This document shows positions 27,506 to 40,800 of a stretch of DNA of 64,000 nt, one piece after another. Origin of the DNA: Smittia aterrima (lineage: Eukaryota > Arthropoda > Insecta > Diptera > Chironomidae); contig CP093830.1 in the NCBI GenBank assembly GCA_033063855.1, positions 12,028,854 to 12,092,853 of the forward strand, written 5' to 3'. The notes under the pieces are model-generated. The model was not told the origin of the DNA. It saw only the letters and a program-made list of their open reading frames with translations, and did no database searches. A program made the translations under genes and the position numbers. The stretch's first letter is position 1; the number at the start of each line of letters is the position of its first letter.

Positions 27506-28855
27506 CTGAAAATATCATAAAGAGAACACATTGTAATTAGTAAAAACATTTTTCACGCATGTACACATTGAGGGCGAAATTTATTTACCCTCCCGCATGA
27601 TTACAATATTTAATTATTCTCATATATTTTAATTTTGAAATTTGCGCAAATTTAATTTATAAGTTTCCATCGCACTCACTCTCCCACGTCTATGAATTAT
27701 ATGTTTGGCAGATGTATAATTATTATTTGGCTTGATGTTGTCAGCAGGGACAACGTTATTTGCATTTACATTGACTCTCCGTGTTTTTTAGCTAAAGCAA
27801 TTTTTAGCTGCTGCGTCCGAACAAAGCCCTGACACTTAGGCAATTTAAATTGCTTTTGCCCGAAAAAGCTTTCGACTCCGACAAAATCTACCGCCGTAGC
27901 GTGTTGTGTAATTTAGGCAACATCCCTTTTCAATTTCAAATTGAATTTCGTTGCTGCTTCAGCACGAACACTCAAACAATCCAATGATTGAGTTCTAGAC
28001 ACTGAAAGGGTTTGCTGATTTTAATGCAGCTAATCGAATGTTCGCAGGATAAAAGTATTTTTTGAAAACTCGATGAACTTTTTATTAAAACATCATGAAG
28101 ACTTTTTGAATTACATTTTAGATGTTTTGTAATCGTTTAATGGCTTTAACTAAAAGCATTAGAAGAGCTGTAAAATCCAAATTGATATCATTTCCATTGC
28201 AAATACTGAGAGCTCAAGTAGAGTCCGATTCGTAACTTTTAATTTCGTTTTCCGAATATTATTTAAATCAAATGGCTTTGGAAATCTACACAGGAATTTT
28301 TTTGCTCAGCTGAAACTCTAATGCGAAAAATATGACGAAATATTGTGAATTGGAAAACAGACCGAGCAGGCGTAAACATGAGTCACATCAGACTTGTTTT
28401 TGTTAAAAGCTCCCATGTGTCTTCCATGGCAAATTAGCAAATTAGTCGAACAGAGTTTTTGGCAATCGAATTAAAATTTGAATTTGTCGTCAGCCAAATA
28501 TGGAACTCGAGTAAATAAATGTGATGCAAGTGATGAAGCCGCAAACTAACGAGAGACATGCTGTTGAGCAAAATTAATTATTTGCTTGGAGTTGGTTGAA
28601 TTGAAATAAATTGGAACTTTTTTCGTCATTGATCTTGACCACAAAATTGGTTTGGCTTTCTAAAATTAGCTTTCAATTAATATTTTCATTTCAAAAATTA
28701 TGATTTTTCTAACGCGCAATATGAAGAATCGCAACTGCGGAATTTTCTGCCTAGATTCCTTCAAACTGTGAGAGGAGAATAATTAAAATGGAATAATGTT
28801 AATTAAATGTCAACATCAGAATAAAACACAATCATCCTTGCTCGTTTCATCTTAC

Positions 28856-28860
28856 AACAT
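28856..28860 (-). other. Candidate first coding exon end of papilin
   Basis: On the minus strand ATG-TT is followed directly by a GTAAGA donor. Joined to the acceptor before 27505 it keeps phase and gives a start of M-L-S then ALLFFML, a typical signal peptide. The phase fit supports it, but such a short motif can occur by chance in the upstream region, and no transcript is available. Confidence 0.3.
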
Positions 28861-31800
28861 AAAAGTGATAATTAAATAGATGATATCGAGACTAGATATT
28901 AATTATCTTCCTCCTTCTTTCCCCTTCCCTTTCAAACTTTCTCATTGTCTTCGTCATCTCTATGCCGATTTGCGAACGCACACGTTTTCCAACTGAACTC
29001 GCTTGATGTAGGGTGAGACGATAACATGAAAAGACGGGTATTTAACACTCGGGTAGGTGCGATGAGCGTTTTGAAAGGCGTTAAGGCGAGAACCTGGAAA
29101 CATGAAGACATGCGTTTAAGAGCTTTATCGCTGATTCTGATGTTCGCTGAATAGACATTTGTGTTTCTTAATCTTTTCTCAACGCTGTAAAGACATTAAT
29201 TATTCGAAGGGTTTCGCCTCAGCAGCGTTAATTTGCGCAAGCGACGTTAAAGCTTTTGCCAAGCAAGTGCGAGTTGATCCCGACGATGAATCACTCGAGA
29301 AAGATAAATTTGTTGATTTCAATGAATGCTTTTCATCGATATGATTTAGAGTCGACAGCGGATTAATGTGAAGTCTGTTTAGTTTAATCTTCCCACCATT
29401 CAGTTTAAAAGCTCTCATCGTCTATTAATAAAACATTCACATGTGTCAGGTCTAACAAATATTCCTTCCAATGACCCCATGAGAAAATATTTCGCTTCAA
29501 TTTCGTTTTTATTCCCTCGTGATACTCGTTGGCATTCAAACATCAAATTCTCTCGAATCATCATGTTTCGTTAATTAAAAAACTGCTCCAGATGCTCGTC
29601 GAATCTGAGTTTAACAACCGACAACTGTTTGCTTGGATGGAAACTAAAGCAAAAACTCGTGATAATGAACTTGTTTTCTTTTCGCTGATTGTCTCAAACG
29701 AAATTCTTCCCGGGTGTGATTAGAGTTCTCTTTCTTGTTGAGAATGATGATCTTCTTCAAACATTTTATTAGTGAACAAGTTCTTTGAACTTCCGCTGAC
29801 ATTTAACGAGAATAATTTAAAATTTAATGTCAAAAGTTACTAGAGCAACTCGACTAAGGTTCTGTTGTGTATCTCTGACATTTTAAAATGCTGATGTAAG
29901 ACAGACTTGAAAGTTTAAAGTCTTAGACAACAAACGATATTTTTTCTATCGTTAATGTTTCTTTGCCTGACATTCTCCTTGTTGCATGCTCTTGAGAATA
30001 TGAAAACATAATTGTTATGAGTGGTTTAATAAATTTTAATGTTGATGCTTGTGTAGTCGGGTTAAGTGGCCTTTAATGCTCTCGGGTTTCGATGTTAATT
30101 TTCCTCTCAGCATAATGCATCATGGAGACAAGTGAGTCGTAAAAAAAGATTCCAAGAATTATGCTAAAACGATGAATTTTACGAGTGACGACTCATGCGA
30201 CCGATTTGACTGAGTCCGTCCAGTGAGACACGATGAGACAAATTGTACTACATTCGTTTTAATTTAAACCGCATCCATTATCCCATGGGGAGAAGTCCCG
30301 ATTCAAAGCCACAAAAAGCATAAAAATCTTTTTTATCATTTATGCTCGGTACAGCTTTTATTGCCATTGTCCAGTAGCAGTAGCTCAGTTTCGGTTGCGG
30401 ACAGAGTTTCGCCGTGGGAAGCAAGCGGAAAGGTGGACGAGAGAATCGAAATTATTTGTTCCGAAATGATAAATTGATGTGGTTTAAAAACCGCTATATT
30501 TTGACTGAGAATCCTTTAAAATTATTCCCTCCTCGAGACGACTACGAGAACCGTCTTTAAATGGACGATTTTTCATTCGAGTGCGTGATGCGAGTGTGAG
30601 ATTATGAATCATTTTTTTTCTCTTCCTGCTGTGCTTGGCTTTGCAAACGATGGAACGTATAATTTTTCTCATGACTTATTGCATTATAGCGGATTTTCGA
30701 TGTGTGTACAGTTGTTGATATTCCCTTGTTCCGCTCTCTTTTCTTAACGTCAGTCATTTATCATGTAATCATCAACCTCCCCGTCCCCGTTCACCTTTAT
30801 TTACACTCGACAAGTTTACCAAGCACGATTCTCATTCATTTTTCTTTTTTGGTCCTGTTCGAAGTTAAATTCTATAAAAATAAAATTGAATGCAGTCAAG
30901 CGAATACTCTGAAACTGCTAGCGTTGTTCGGAAGTTTTAATTATTAAAAGTTGATTGAAGAGTTGTGCAAACTATTGAATAAATTATTATTTTAATTGAA
31001 TTATGAAAGTTTTCGATTGTAGAAACTTTTCTCAATAATTCTTGTAATTCGATTAAGCAACGGAGCGTCATTTGAAGTGGCGAGCAAGAACGAGAGACTT
31101 CGCAAAATATGCCAACAAGAATTTGTCACTACATTAAATTTACCAAGCGACGTTCACTTCTGAAAGAATCATTCTCGCAATAATTCATCTCTCTCCTCGT
31201 CGGAATAAAACGCAAACAACAAGAATAAATTATGAGTTATACTCAGGATAAAGCAACCCACAGCAAAAGTTTTTTTTTTCCTATCCAGTCTCTCATGATA
31301 ATCTAACAGCTCAAGCGAGACGAAGAAGGCAAACGTGAAAAACATAATCTGAGAAAATTTTGAGGGAATGGTCTCCAGAAATTTATGCGCTTTTGCTCAT
31401 TTCACATTTGCACAAGAAGATTCTGTGTAATGAGCAATAAACCTCGACTTGAATAAGAAGCTGAATGGGCAAACAAAAAAAATCTTTGTAGCACTTTTTA
31501 CAACGACGACGATGTTATAAAAAGAGAACTTGAAGATAAATCAGAAAGACAGACGATGCGACCAGAAAGATTTGGTGAAAATTGCATTCATTCGTGAGCC
31601 AACAGCTTCAAAGACGGAGAGAAAAAGTTTTATCATCATCATGGATATTTAATTAGTAAAATTATGCTCGAATTATCGTTCATTTCGTAAATTGAATGAG
31701 ATAAAATCTTTCCCAAGCGCTTTCTTGTGAATAATCTTCTGACGATGAGCTTTGTGTTACATTTAATTAAGTTTAATAAAAAGTAATAAGGAATTCATAA

Positions 31801-34800
31801 AAATGATCGTTTAGTTTCCATGTTAATTTCTCTTTTAGTTTGAATACCCGAAGCGTCTTGGAAAAATATGACGCAAGACGGAAACCGCGCTCGGAAAGTT
31901 TCCAAATTAAATGTTCCATGCAAGCGACTTCATTTAAGATTTTCTTGGAGTTGGTGGTGAATAGTTTTTTTACTTCTTCGTCTTCTTCTTAAACTTATTT
32001 AAGAGAAACTTCATGGAAGATGAAAAGTTTAAACAATTCTTCAAGGAACGATTAAGGTTCTTTCTAAAATAGGAAACTATCTAGTTAAGTCAAGAGTCAT
32101 CCTCCGACAGTCGACGATAAACTGCAAGTTGTGATTACGTAAAATGTTTCAATTCATTTTATTTTCTCCACATGTCATTGGCACTCTTTAATCTACTCCA
32201 TTACTTATTTAATTTCTATTATTTTTCTCTCGTGTCGCCATTGGGGAACGAAAACGCTGGCGATGTCCTTGTGATTTCTCTCTTGTACATGTCGCTCGCT
32301 AGATTGTTGCATGTTATTTTTCTCTGGCGTCTCTATTCAAAAGTCAGAAGCAGACAACTTTGGAAATGCTACTACGTTGCAAGTTTTTAGAGGAAATTCG
32401 TTCTTTATAAATGCTTCGAAGGATTAAATGACTTATTCACTCTAAAGTCGTTCGAGATAGGAGATATCGATTTGCAGAACATTTATCAACTATGACTCTC
32501 TCACTCGATGTGTTGAAATGTTGTATTTCATCTCTCAATAGCTCAAGGAACGCTTCGAATACAAATAAGATTAATCAATATCATTAAAATTCATACGAGA
32601 AATTTATTGCCCTCAATCGATCGGAATCTTCGTCACAGTTTTTCTTTCCCCTGCAGCAAAACTTTCTACGAGATTCGCAATCTCTGTCCGAAAAAATAAA
32701 AGGAAAATTCTCTTCGAGCACGAGTGAAAAGCTTTAAGAGACAAGGCGATGATTTTGATTTCTTTTTCTTTCGTCTATGTTATATTTAAATTAATATTTC
32801 AAAGGAACATCACGTGGGAGGATCCGAAGAAATCAAAAGAAATTTTCTAATAATTTCAAAGTTTTATAGAAAAACTTTTTCTTCTTGACAGAGTTGCTGC
32901 TTTCTACGTAGAAACGAAATCAAATTTGTATTGATGTGGGTGATGAATCAAAGATTTATTACCAATTGATGTGAGGACCTTTCTCCTTATTTCTTTGACA
33001 AATAAATCATAATTTATTCTAAAAATCTTTTAGTGGAAGATTAAATTTTGATTCGACTTTTCTTGCGAAAACGACGAAGGTTCAAGTGACCCGAGAAACG
33101 TTTCGGTTTATTGCCGGTCGTTGAATGCATGACTGCGTTTATGCTAAACGATTCATGTTGAGAATAACCAAAATCATTTGTCATAATTCGGCTGATTTAT
33201 CCATTTTTCGACTCTTGAATCCCTTTCAAGTTCATGCACGACTAAGTGATTTTTATCACCTTCATTGTTATTCATGGAAAGACGAAGCGAATTAATGATT
33301 CCTTCATCTCTGAGCTCCTCATAAATATTCAAAGGTTTATGTTTCCAATTTTACGATCGTTCTTAGAAATAAAGAATTTCATATCTTTCGTTTGTTTTAG
33401 TTTCCAAAGTGATGAATGAATCATTTGCCGAAACGTGTAATTGAGATTCTCGATATTGCTTGATCAGGTTGTTGAGCTCATTTCGGCAAACAGATTGTTT
33501 ATTTAAATGAAACTAAGATGAAGTCATTCTTTTAAACAAAAAATTGATTGCTTCACCTTTCTCTCTCCCGCTTAGTTCAAGGCTTTTCTCTGATTCGTGT
33601 GAGAAACCAACTTAAAGAGGATTTTATTGTTTAAAGCTTTTTTCTAGTTACTCAACTATCTGAGAATTTTTTCATAAATATTATTATTTGAACGAAAAAT
33701 TAACAGAGTGCATTATGCAATGACTCAGCTGCTGATGCAAATGATGTTAATTAAAATAATTTCTTCGGTTGTGCGCCATTCAAAGTTAGAGATGAATGGA
33801 ATGTTCATAGAGAAGTTTGTTCTCGCCTTCCCGCTGCTTTGTTTTTCGGGTTAAACTCGTCTCCATAAAACATTTTATGTATTCGCTCTACATATTTGCG
33901 CGCAAGACAAACTTTTCTCCTTCATTTAGCTCAGTTCTGAGTCTCATATTTGAAGCAGCATAAAAAATCCTCATGATTAATGTGCGTTCTCTGCTCTAAA
34001 TGGATCCGACGATGCTAGAATTTTATGTTCACTGATTTTTTTTGCGAGAGAGCGTCTAAAAATTAGGCAAGACAACCACTTCATGCTTGCGACAGAAACG
34101 ACGACGAAGACTTTGCAAAACTCTTCAAGGTTGAGAATATTTCGCAAAAATTCTCTTTTTTAATAAATTATGCTCAGCGAATGAAGGCAAATTAATTGAA
34201 TTTTTCTTAACGCAGGATTTAAGAGGAAACGTTCAAGGCCTGTGACGATAATGCGAATGGTTGGAAAAAAATTTAATAACGACCACTGAATCTGAGTTCA
34301 ATTGACTGTCCATTGTTTTATCGTTTTTTTTTTCGTGAAACTTAATCCGGCGACGACCGCTTGAATTAAAATTTCAAAAGCCTTTGAAATAATTATTTTC
34401 GAATAATTTTTTTTTGCATTAAGCTGCAGCGGAAAATTTAAATCGCATTTGAGTAGTTTATTAAATTAATTATTTTGCATTTGATTTTAAAGTTTCAGCG
34501 AACGTAATTGTTGAATAAATCTTCTTTCTCATTCCTTGATGAATTCAAGACGAAAACTTTGGAAGTTGTCTAGTTGTTTGATTCGTCGTCGAGAAGAAGT
34601 TCTGTGCCCTGGAGGCTATCAAGTTTCCTCGACTAGACACAACTTAACGAAGACCATTTGTTCAAAATTCTCTTGATAAACGAACAACATCAAGTGGGTG
34701 TCGAAAAATTTATCGTTTAATTTAAAGAATAATAATCTCATCAAGTTGATAAAGTCCCTTTGAAAAGAATGAATGAATTCTGTCGGAGCTGGACATGAGA

Positions 34801-37694
34801 AGAACATGAGAGACGGAAGATTTAGCGTCAACGAACTTTGTCAATTTGTTCTCATTCTTCTTCTTCCTGTTCATCTCGACTCGCATTTGTTGTCTGATAT
34901 CAGAAAACATATTTTCAATGAAAAATCTATACAGACAAAAGATAAATAAACAGAGCACATGACGATCTAGAGAAATGAAAAGTTTAAATCCCTCTGATCT
35001 AACGAAGTCAAGTCGTCTTCGTCGTCGCATATCTCTCTCGCCACGGGCATTTTCAATAAATAAACCATCTTCATTTAGAATTCATTAGTTCGGCTTAATG
35101 TGTTGTTATTATTGATGTCATAGATAATTTATCGAACAATCTGCTGTACCGTCCCTCGTCTCCAGACGTGCATTTAATTTTGATGCTGCGGACAGAAAGA
35201 ATAAACAAATTGCTTTCTAGATAACGATCTCTCCTATTATCGAGTTTAAATCGTTTTTCTAGTGCCAATAAGAAGACTGCGCAACTGAGTCTATGATGGA
35301 AATGATCGAGACACTTTTTTTATTCTGTTTTCCTTTCAGCCACTTCGTCTATCAATGTTTGCCGAAGCACGAGACTGTTCAAATTAATTAAACAAGATTA
35401 AAACGACTTGAGTCATCAATCAGTTTCACTTTTGTTTCACCGCGAGAGTTTGTTGTTGCGTTAAGCGCTCTGTCCTGACCTTTTTTAGCTTTTTCAAAAT
35501 AACCGTGAAAAATCAAAGATTAGATGAATCGATTTCATGGGAAACTTGATGAAGCGACGCTAACAGTTTGTTTCACATTATCGAAGATATAATTGGCCAG
35601 CAAATCAATCATCGGATATCGGTCAAGCTCACACACAAATAAATTCAAACCAAAACTCTTTTGATAACAGCAGATGTGGAAAGACAACGAGAGGCAATTA
35701 CCATTTTAATTCCAAGTAAATATTGTGTTTGTTCAGCTCGTCGTTCGTACGCTTCATGCATTATTTTCGTAACATCACGAATTGACGGCTCTCTCTCCTT
35801 CTCTTTGGAATTCTTGAGGCATTCATTCATTGCCTGCCCTCCCGGTGATAAAATACGAGAATGAAATATCAAAATCAATCGACTGCAGGGCCTCAAAGTT
35901 TCATCAATGAGCGAAAAGCTGTAGCAAAGCAACGAGACGAGCAGAGAATCGTTTGATTCACTTTAAGATATGTTTGGTATTCTTTCATATATAAATTGCT
36001 CCATAATTTTCGTCGTCTCTGTCGAGAACGAAAGAAGAATACCGCACAGATTAAATTTACTCGTTGAAGAAAGAAAAAACAAGAGCAAACATCAAGCAAT
36101 TGCAGGATGAAAAACGACAAAGTGTAGTTTGCTATTAGGAGAGTAGAGCAAGGTGCGCTGCAGAAGCATAAAATTATGCTGCACGTCACGTGTGCCAAGC
36201 AAATTTATCTCGCAATCTTCCTCATTATACGCCAAAGTCTCTTCTTCTTCCTCGGCTTTCGTTTGTGTTTAACAAATTTAAATAAACACATAAGGCAATG
36301 AAATCGTAGCCGAGCGAGAATGTTTGAAGTCGTTTTTAGTTTCTCGCGTAACTCTTTAGTATGATTCACAGTTTTTATGACAGATTTCCTTTGACGATCT
36401 AATTTTAGTTTATCTATGAATACGTGCCGTAACAACCTGTAATAAAATCATCTCTCATACGAATTATCTTCACTCAAACAATAAATTGTTCTTTATTTCC
36501 TCGTCTTCCTCACATGCGCGATCTGCGAGAGAAGAGAATCGTGAAATTTCCGGTTGCACGTCGTTGGGTCTTTAACTCCTCGTTTAGCTGAGCTTACACA
36601 TTTGATTTACTCTTAACTAACATTCAGCTCGACTTTAAAGAGATTTACAAACAGCCAACGAAGCGCCTCAGGTGAAACTCGTGCATGTTAATGTAAGTTA
36701 ACAGTCCCCAAGTCGAATTTACCTCCTGAGTGAGACTTCACCGAAAAAGCATTCTTCGTTAATGATGTTAAATACGTTTCCCTTCTGATGTTTGTTCATT
36801 TCTCCACGTTCTCATATCAGCATGGAATAAATATTTATGAAAATTTGTTGGGCAAACATTGCTAAACATAATTATGAAAAATCCACAGTGGAGAGAGCCG
36901 AAGAGAATTGAGAAAATCACGTGAGACTGCTACGCGAACGGCAGCAGACGGAAAACCGTTTGTGCATGTTTTCATTTTGGCAAACATCGTCTCGTGAATT
37001 GCTTTTATAAACAGTTTTTAAAGTGCTCCGGGTTCAGGTCTGCGGTTAATGATAACTTCGCATCAATTTATTTAAGCTCATCCGAATTATTTTCGCTCCA
37101 TTCTAACAACTTCGATGTGCAATTTTAAGATTAAGTTTCTTTATTCGTTTAGCAATTTTCTGAGAAGTTTCCAATTCGGAACAACAAAGTTGTTAAGTGC
37201 ACAATTTGAAGAATTTTACAAATCAATGAGGAAGATGAAATCGAAGAGCGAACGAGAAGAATAAAAACGAGAGTAAATTGAAAAATTTATTAAATCGCTT
37301 TTTCTCTGGTGGGCGAATAAGAAGAAGAGCCGCGGATAAACGATTGCTTTGTGCTCGTAGGTCGGCGAAATCTTTTGTTGCTTTGTTTTATCTCACATGC
37401 TTTAAGATTTCTTGTTAGAAATTCAGTTTCACGAGGGTCGATTCATCGAAGATGTGAGAGTAAGTGCTTTGATCAGATTTGAGTCTTCCCTTGAGAGGAC
37501 CTTTTATGTAAATCGTCCACAAGAAGAAGAACAGCTGGTTATGTTTTATCTGTTAGCCTTCGGCTGAAGTTGAGGGTTTAAAATTCAAAATGCAATGTTG
37601 GCTGAGTTAGTTTCGTGCAATGTCTTCTTCTCTTTTATGCTTCGATTCTCTCGAAGTGCCAATGAATTGTTGTTTATTAGAAAATTGACCATAA

Positions 37695-37877
37695 ATGTTC
37701 GAAGACGAGACGAACAACAGCCAAAGTTTCCGAAGCAATTTCGATTCTTTCGCTTCTCTGATTGCAGATGAATCGAAACAGATTAAGTTGTTGAAACAAC
37801 GTGCAGATGATGCCGTCCAGCTTATTTTAAAAGCTCTCGAAAGTCTTGATGCACAAAAACGTTGCTTCCTCAGATAA
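37695..37877 (+). CDS. Possible small ORF with coiled-coil pattern
   Basis: A 60-codon ATG frame, with an in-frame stop immediately before the ATG and a good start context (ATAAATG). The product has no signal peptide. Its second half (KQRADDAVQLILKALESLD) has heptad-like spacing of hydrophobic residues, and its codons look more like those of the genes here than of nearby noise. No family is recognised. After the TAA the frame stays open for another 32 codons. It could equally be chance. Confidence 0.2.
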   Translation: MFEDETNNSQSFRSNFDSFASLIADESKQIKLLKQRADDAVQLILKALESLDAQKRCFLR

Positions 37878-40800
37878 CGCTTGTTAATCGGCTATGTCCG
37901 AGAGCTCCAATCGATCGAACTGACATTCAACCGGAATTCGAATAAGCTTTACTCCAATTCTATGTTTTAATCAACATCTCCATGATGCTCACTTGACTGT
38001 CTTTCTCAATTCGCCTTATCTCAACTCATTCTGAGGAAGAATAAAAGAATAAAGTTGTGGAAGAGGAAAAAAGCGCAGAGAGCGACAGCAAAGAAGATTC
38101 TTCATATCTCGACAATCGGATTATCTTCCAATTGAAGAAGCACCGGAGAAAGAAGAGCTCAAAATTCCGAGGAAAACATGAAATCTAAATGACCCGTTGC
38201 AGCATAAAATTCTCTTTCTCGCTTTCCTGTCTCGTTCTTCTCTTCTCGATATTTGCTTGCAAACGCAGACACGTCGTTAGGGCATATTAAAAAGAACTTA
38301 AGGAATCGTGGACCGAATCTATATTCTTAACTTCGCAACTGCAACTTGTGCGCAGAAAAATGGCCTCAGCAGAATGCAACGACGACTCGATCTGGCGTTA
38401 AACTCACAACAGACGCCGCAGCGATCTTTGAATAGCTCTCTTAAGTTTCATTGCTTAATTAGAGAACTTTTTTATGCTTGCACAAGAGTGTTTTTCTCTT
38501 GAAACTCTGAAAATTCCTGTAAATATTTTCATGTCTCAAGACAATTTACTCGAGGTAGTCGAAAAGTGTTGTTTGACTTTGCACTTGAAAGATGAAGAGG
38601 CTGAGACGAGGGCAACATAAAATTTTTATGATTTCTCTTTTCTTGCTTTTATTACGACAGAAAACAACAAAAGATAATAAAGAGAGACGACGAGGACTAT
38701 TCGTTTTGATGTTGAATTGCATTTTATAACTGCACTTGTAAGTCGAAAGCCTGGGTGAGATATTTGTAGAGCTACTTAAGTTTTAAGAATGCGAGAGCGA
38801 GTGACACGTACGACAAAACAAACATTTACCAGATAATCTCAGCTTTAGGCTGGTTGGGCTTTAACACAGATCTATTTGTATTAAACATCCTAACGCTATC
38901 TTTGTCGCTGAGACTCGAGAACTTTCTGTCAGATCGAGCGAGTGTTATCTCCGCCACATTTTTTGACGGGCAAATCAAACTTTATCTTTTTTACTCCGGA
39001 ATTTAACTTCATGTCAGATAACGAAGAATCACAAACATTTTTTTTCCCGGAGTCTCCTCTGAGACTCACGAAGAAATAACAAAAACCAAAAATTCAAATT
39101 CTCATGCGGATTGTTATTTTTGATATGATATTTAGCCAAAGGACTCGAGCTGGAAAAATTTTATGATTTTATTTTTATTTCATTTCATGAAGTTGACCGG
39201 CACTCACTCTCTCTCTCTCTCTGTCTATCCAATCGTGCCGTCCTCTGATTCCTGATTTATTCCCCAGAGGAGTTTAAACCCGACAAACAGAGCAGAGAGA
39301 ACAACATCAGCAATCTAAACATCACACATGAAACTGTAGAAACAACAAGCGAACGTTTCGTGATCTCTAAACATGTGAATTGCTTTTGGATGAGCGAAGG
39401 GAGGTGGGAAGAGGGAGAGTCGAGCGAAATTCTGGTAGAAACAAAAAGTTTTATCAAATTATTTCTTTGCCTCAAGCGGCCTTCAGAGAGAGAAAAAGTA
39501 TAAAGGCACACAAACAGCTTCGACAGAGAGTTGAACGATTTCTGCTGCATTCGCAAAGCCACACGAGATTTTTTTAGGCTGAAGAATTATTTTTTAGACG
39601 AACGACAGTTTCTGAGCTTCCCAATTCCCAAATCCCCTTTTGTGGATAAAATTTGAGTTCTCCTTTGAGCTACTGAGACGACATTAAAGCTTCAAAATTA
39701 TTTTAGATAAAACGACATTTAAATTTCAATGGAATTATTCTCCTCGAATCTCATGAGAAAACATTTATTTCGGATTCAAAGCAAAACTAACATAAACTTT
39801 CATTTGAATCGAATGATCGAAGCATTTTGAAGTCAATAAGCTTCACGAGAATATTTGATCGAAATCTTCATGAGAAAACTTTTCACAACTAAACTTTCGA
39901 CTTTATGCACGAGATATGCACATAAATTTCAAGAAAAGTGAGAATCAATCGAGAGAGAACACTCAGCTTGGTTCAATTGAAAAAGCTCGACTTGAGAATT
40001 TCCGTGCGAAACATTCAAATTCGAAATAGCGATAGAAAGATTTGAGAATTTCCACATCTGTTTGAGTCAAAATAAAATCATAATATTTACATAAACCAAA
40101 ATATTTCCCGAATCTTTTATGATTTCCTTTCAACGGAGAGAGGGTTGGCGATGGTCTATGCAGAATAGGATAAGCCAAGAGAAATTCAGAAAAGTTCAAG
40201 GATTAAGACTAAAAATCTCTGATGGGTTCTTGGACATCTTTCACTTTATTTATGTTTGCAATGGTCTTTTAATACTTTAATCTCTTGCTGTTTGCCCTCA
40301 TCGTGATAAATATTCCACCGGCAGACTTTGAAAACTCTCTCGAATACTTTCTCAAAGCTCTTAAAAGACGCTTAAGGAAATTCAAATCGAATCTCGATCC
40401 CTTTTCGAAAGATCTCAAGTCATTCCCGCCGACAGAGGCGAAGAAGAAATCAAAGAGATTACAAAAAGGGATCATAACAGATTTGCTGGCAGTTCAAGTA
40501 TTGGGTGCAAAGGAATTATCGATAAGCGGAAATCCATGAAATCCTGAAAATTTCTCTGCTCTTTCCGCTGTACAAACAACTGTAAGGCGATAATTTTCTT
40601 TTTCTTTCTATAAATTGAAAAAGCAAACGAAGAAATGTTTAGTCAAGAGTGAAAATAGCTAATAACTTTTTTTTGCGTGAATCTCATGGTTATCTAAACA
40701 ATCTGAATATCACTAGCCGGCTTAGAAATTTTAGAGCGCAGCCTTTTGACGTTGTCGGGGATTTTTCGTGGAGAATGTAGCACAACTACTTCACTATTTT

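Noticed and set aside
35645..35932. Opposed 95- and 67-codon frames in the desert
   Set aside because: Both strands open over the same bases and neither has a recognisable motif, so chance is the simplest explanation.
39204..39225. TC-rich microsatellite
   Set aside because: Too short to be notable and not part of a larger repeat family here.
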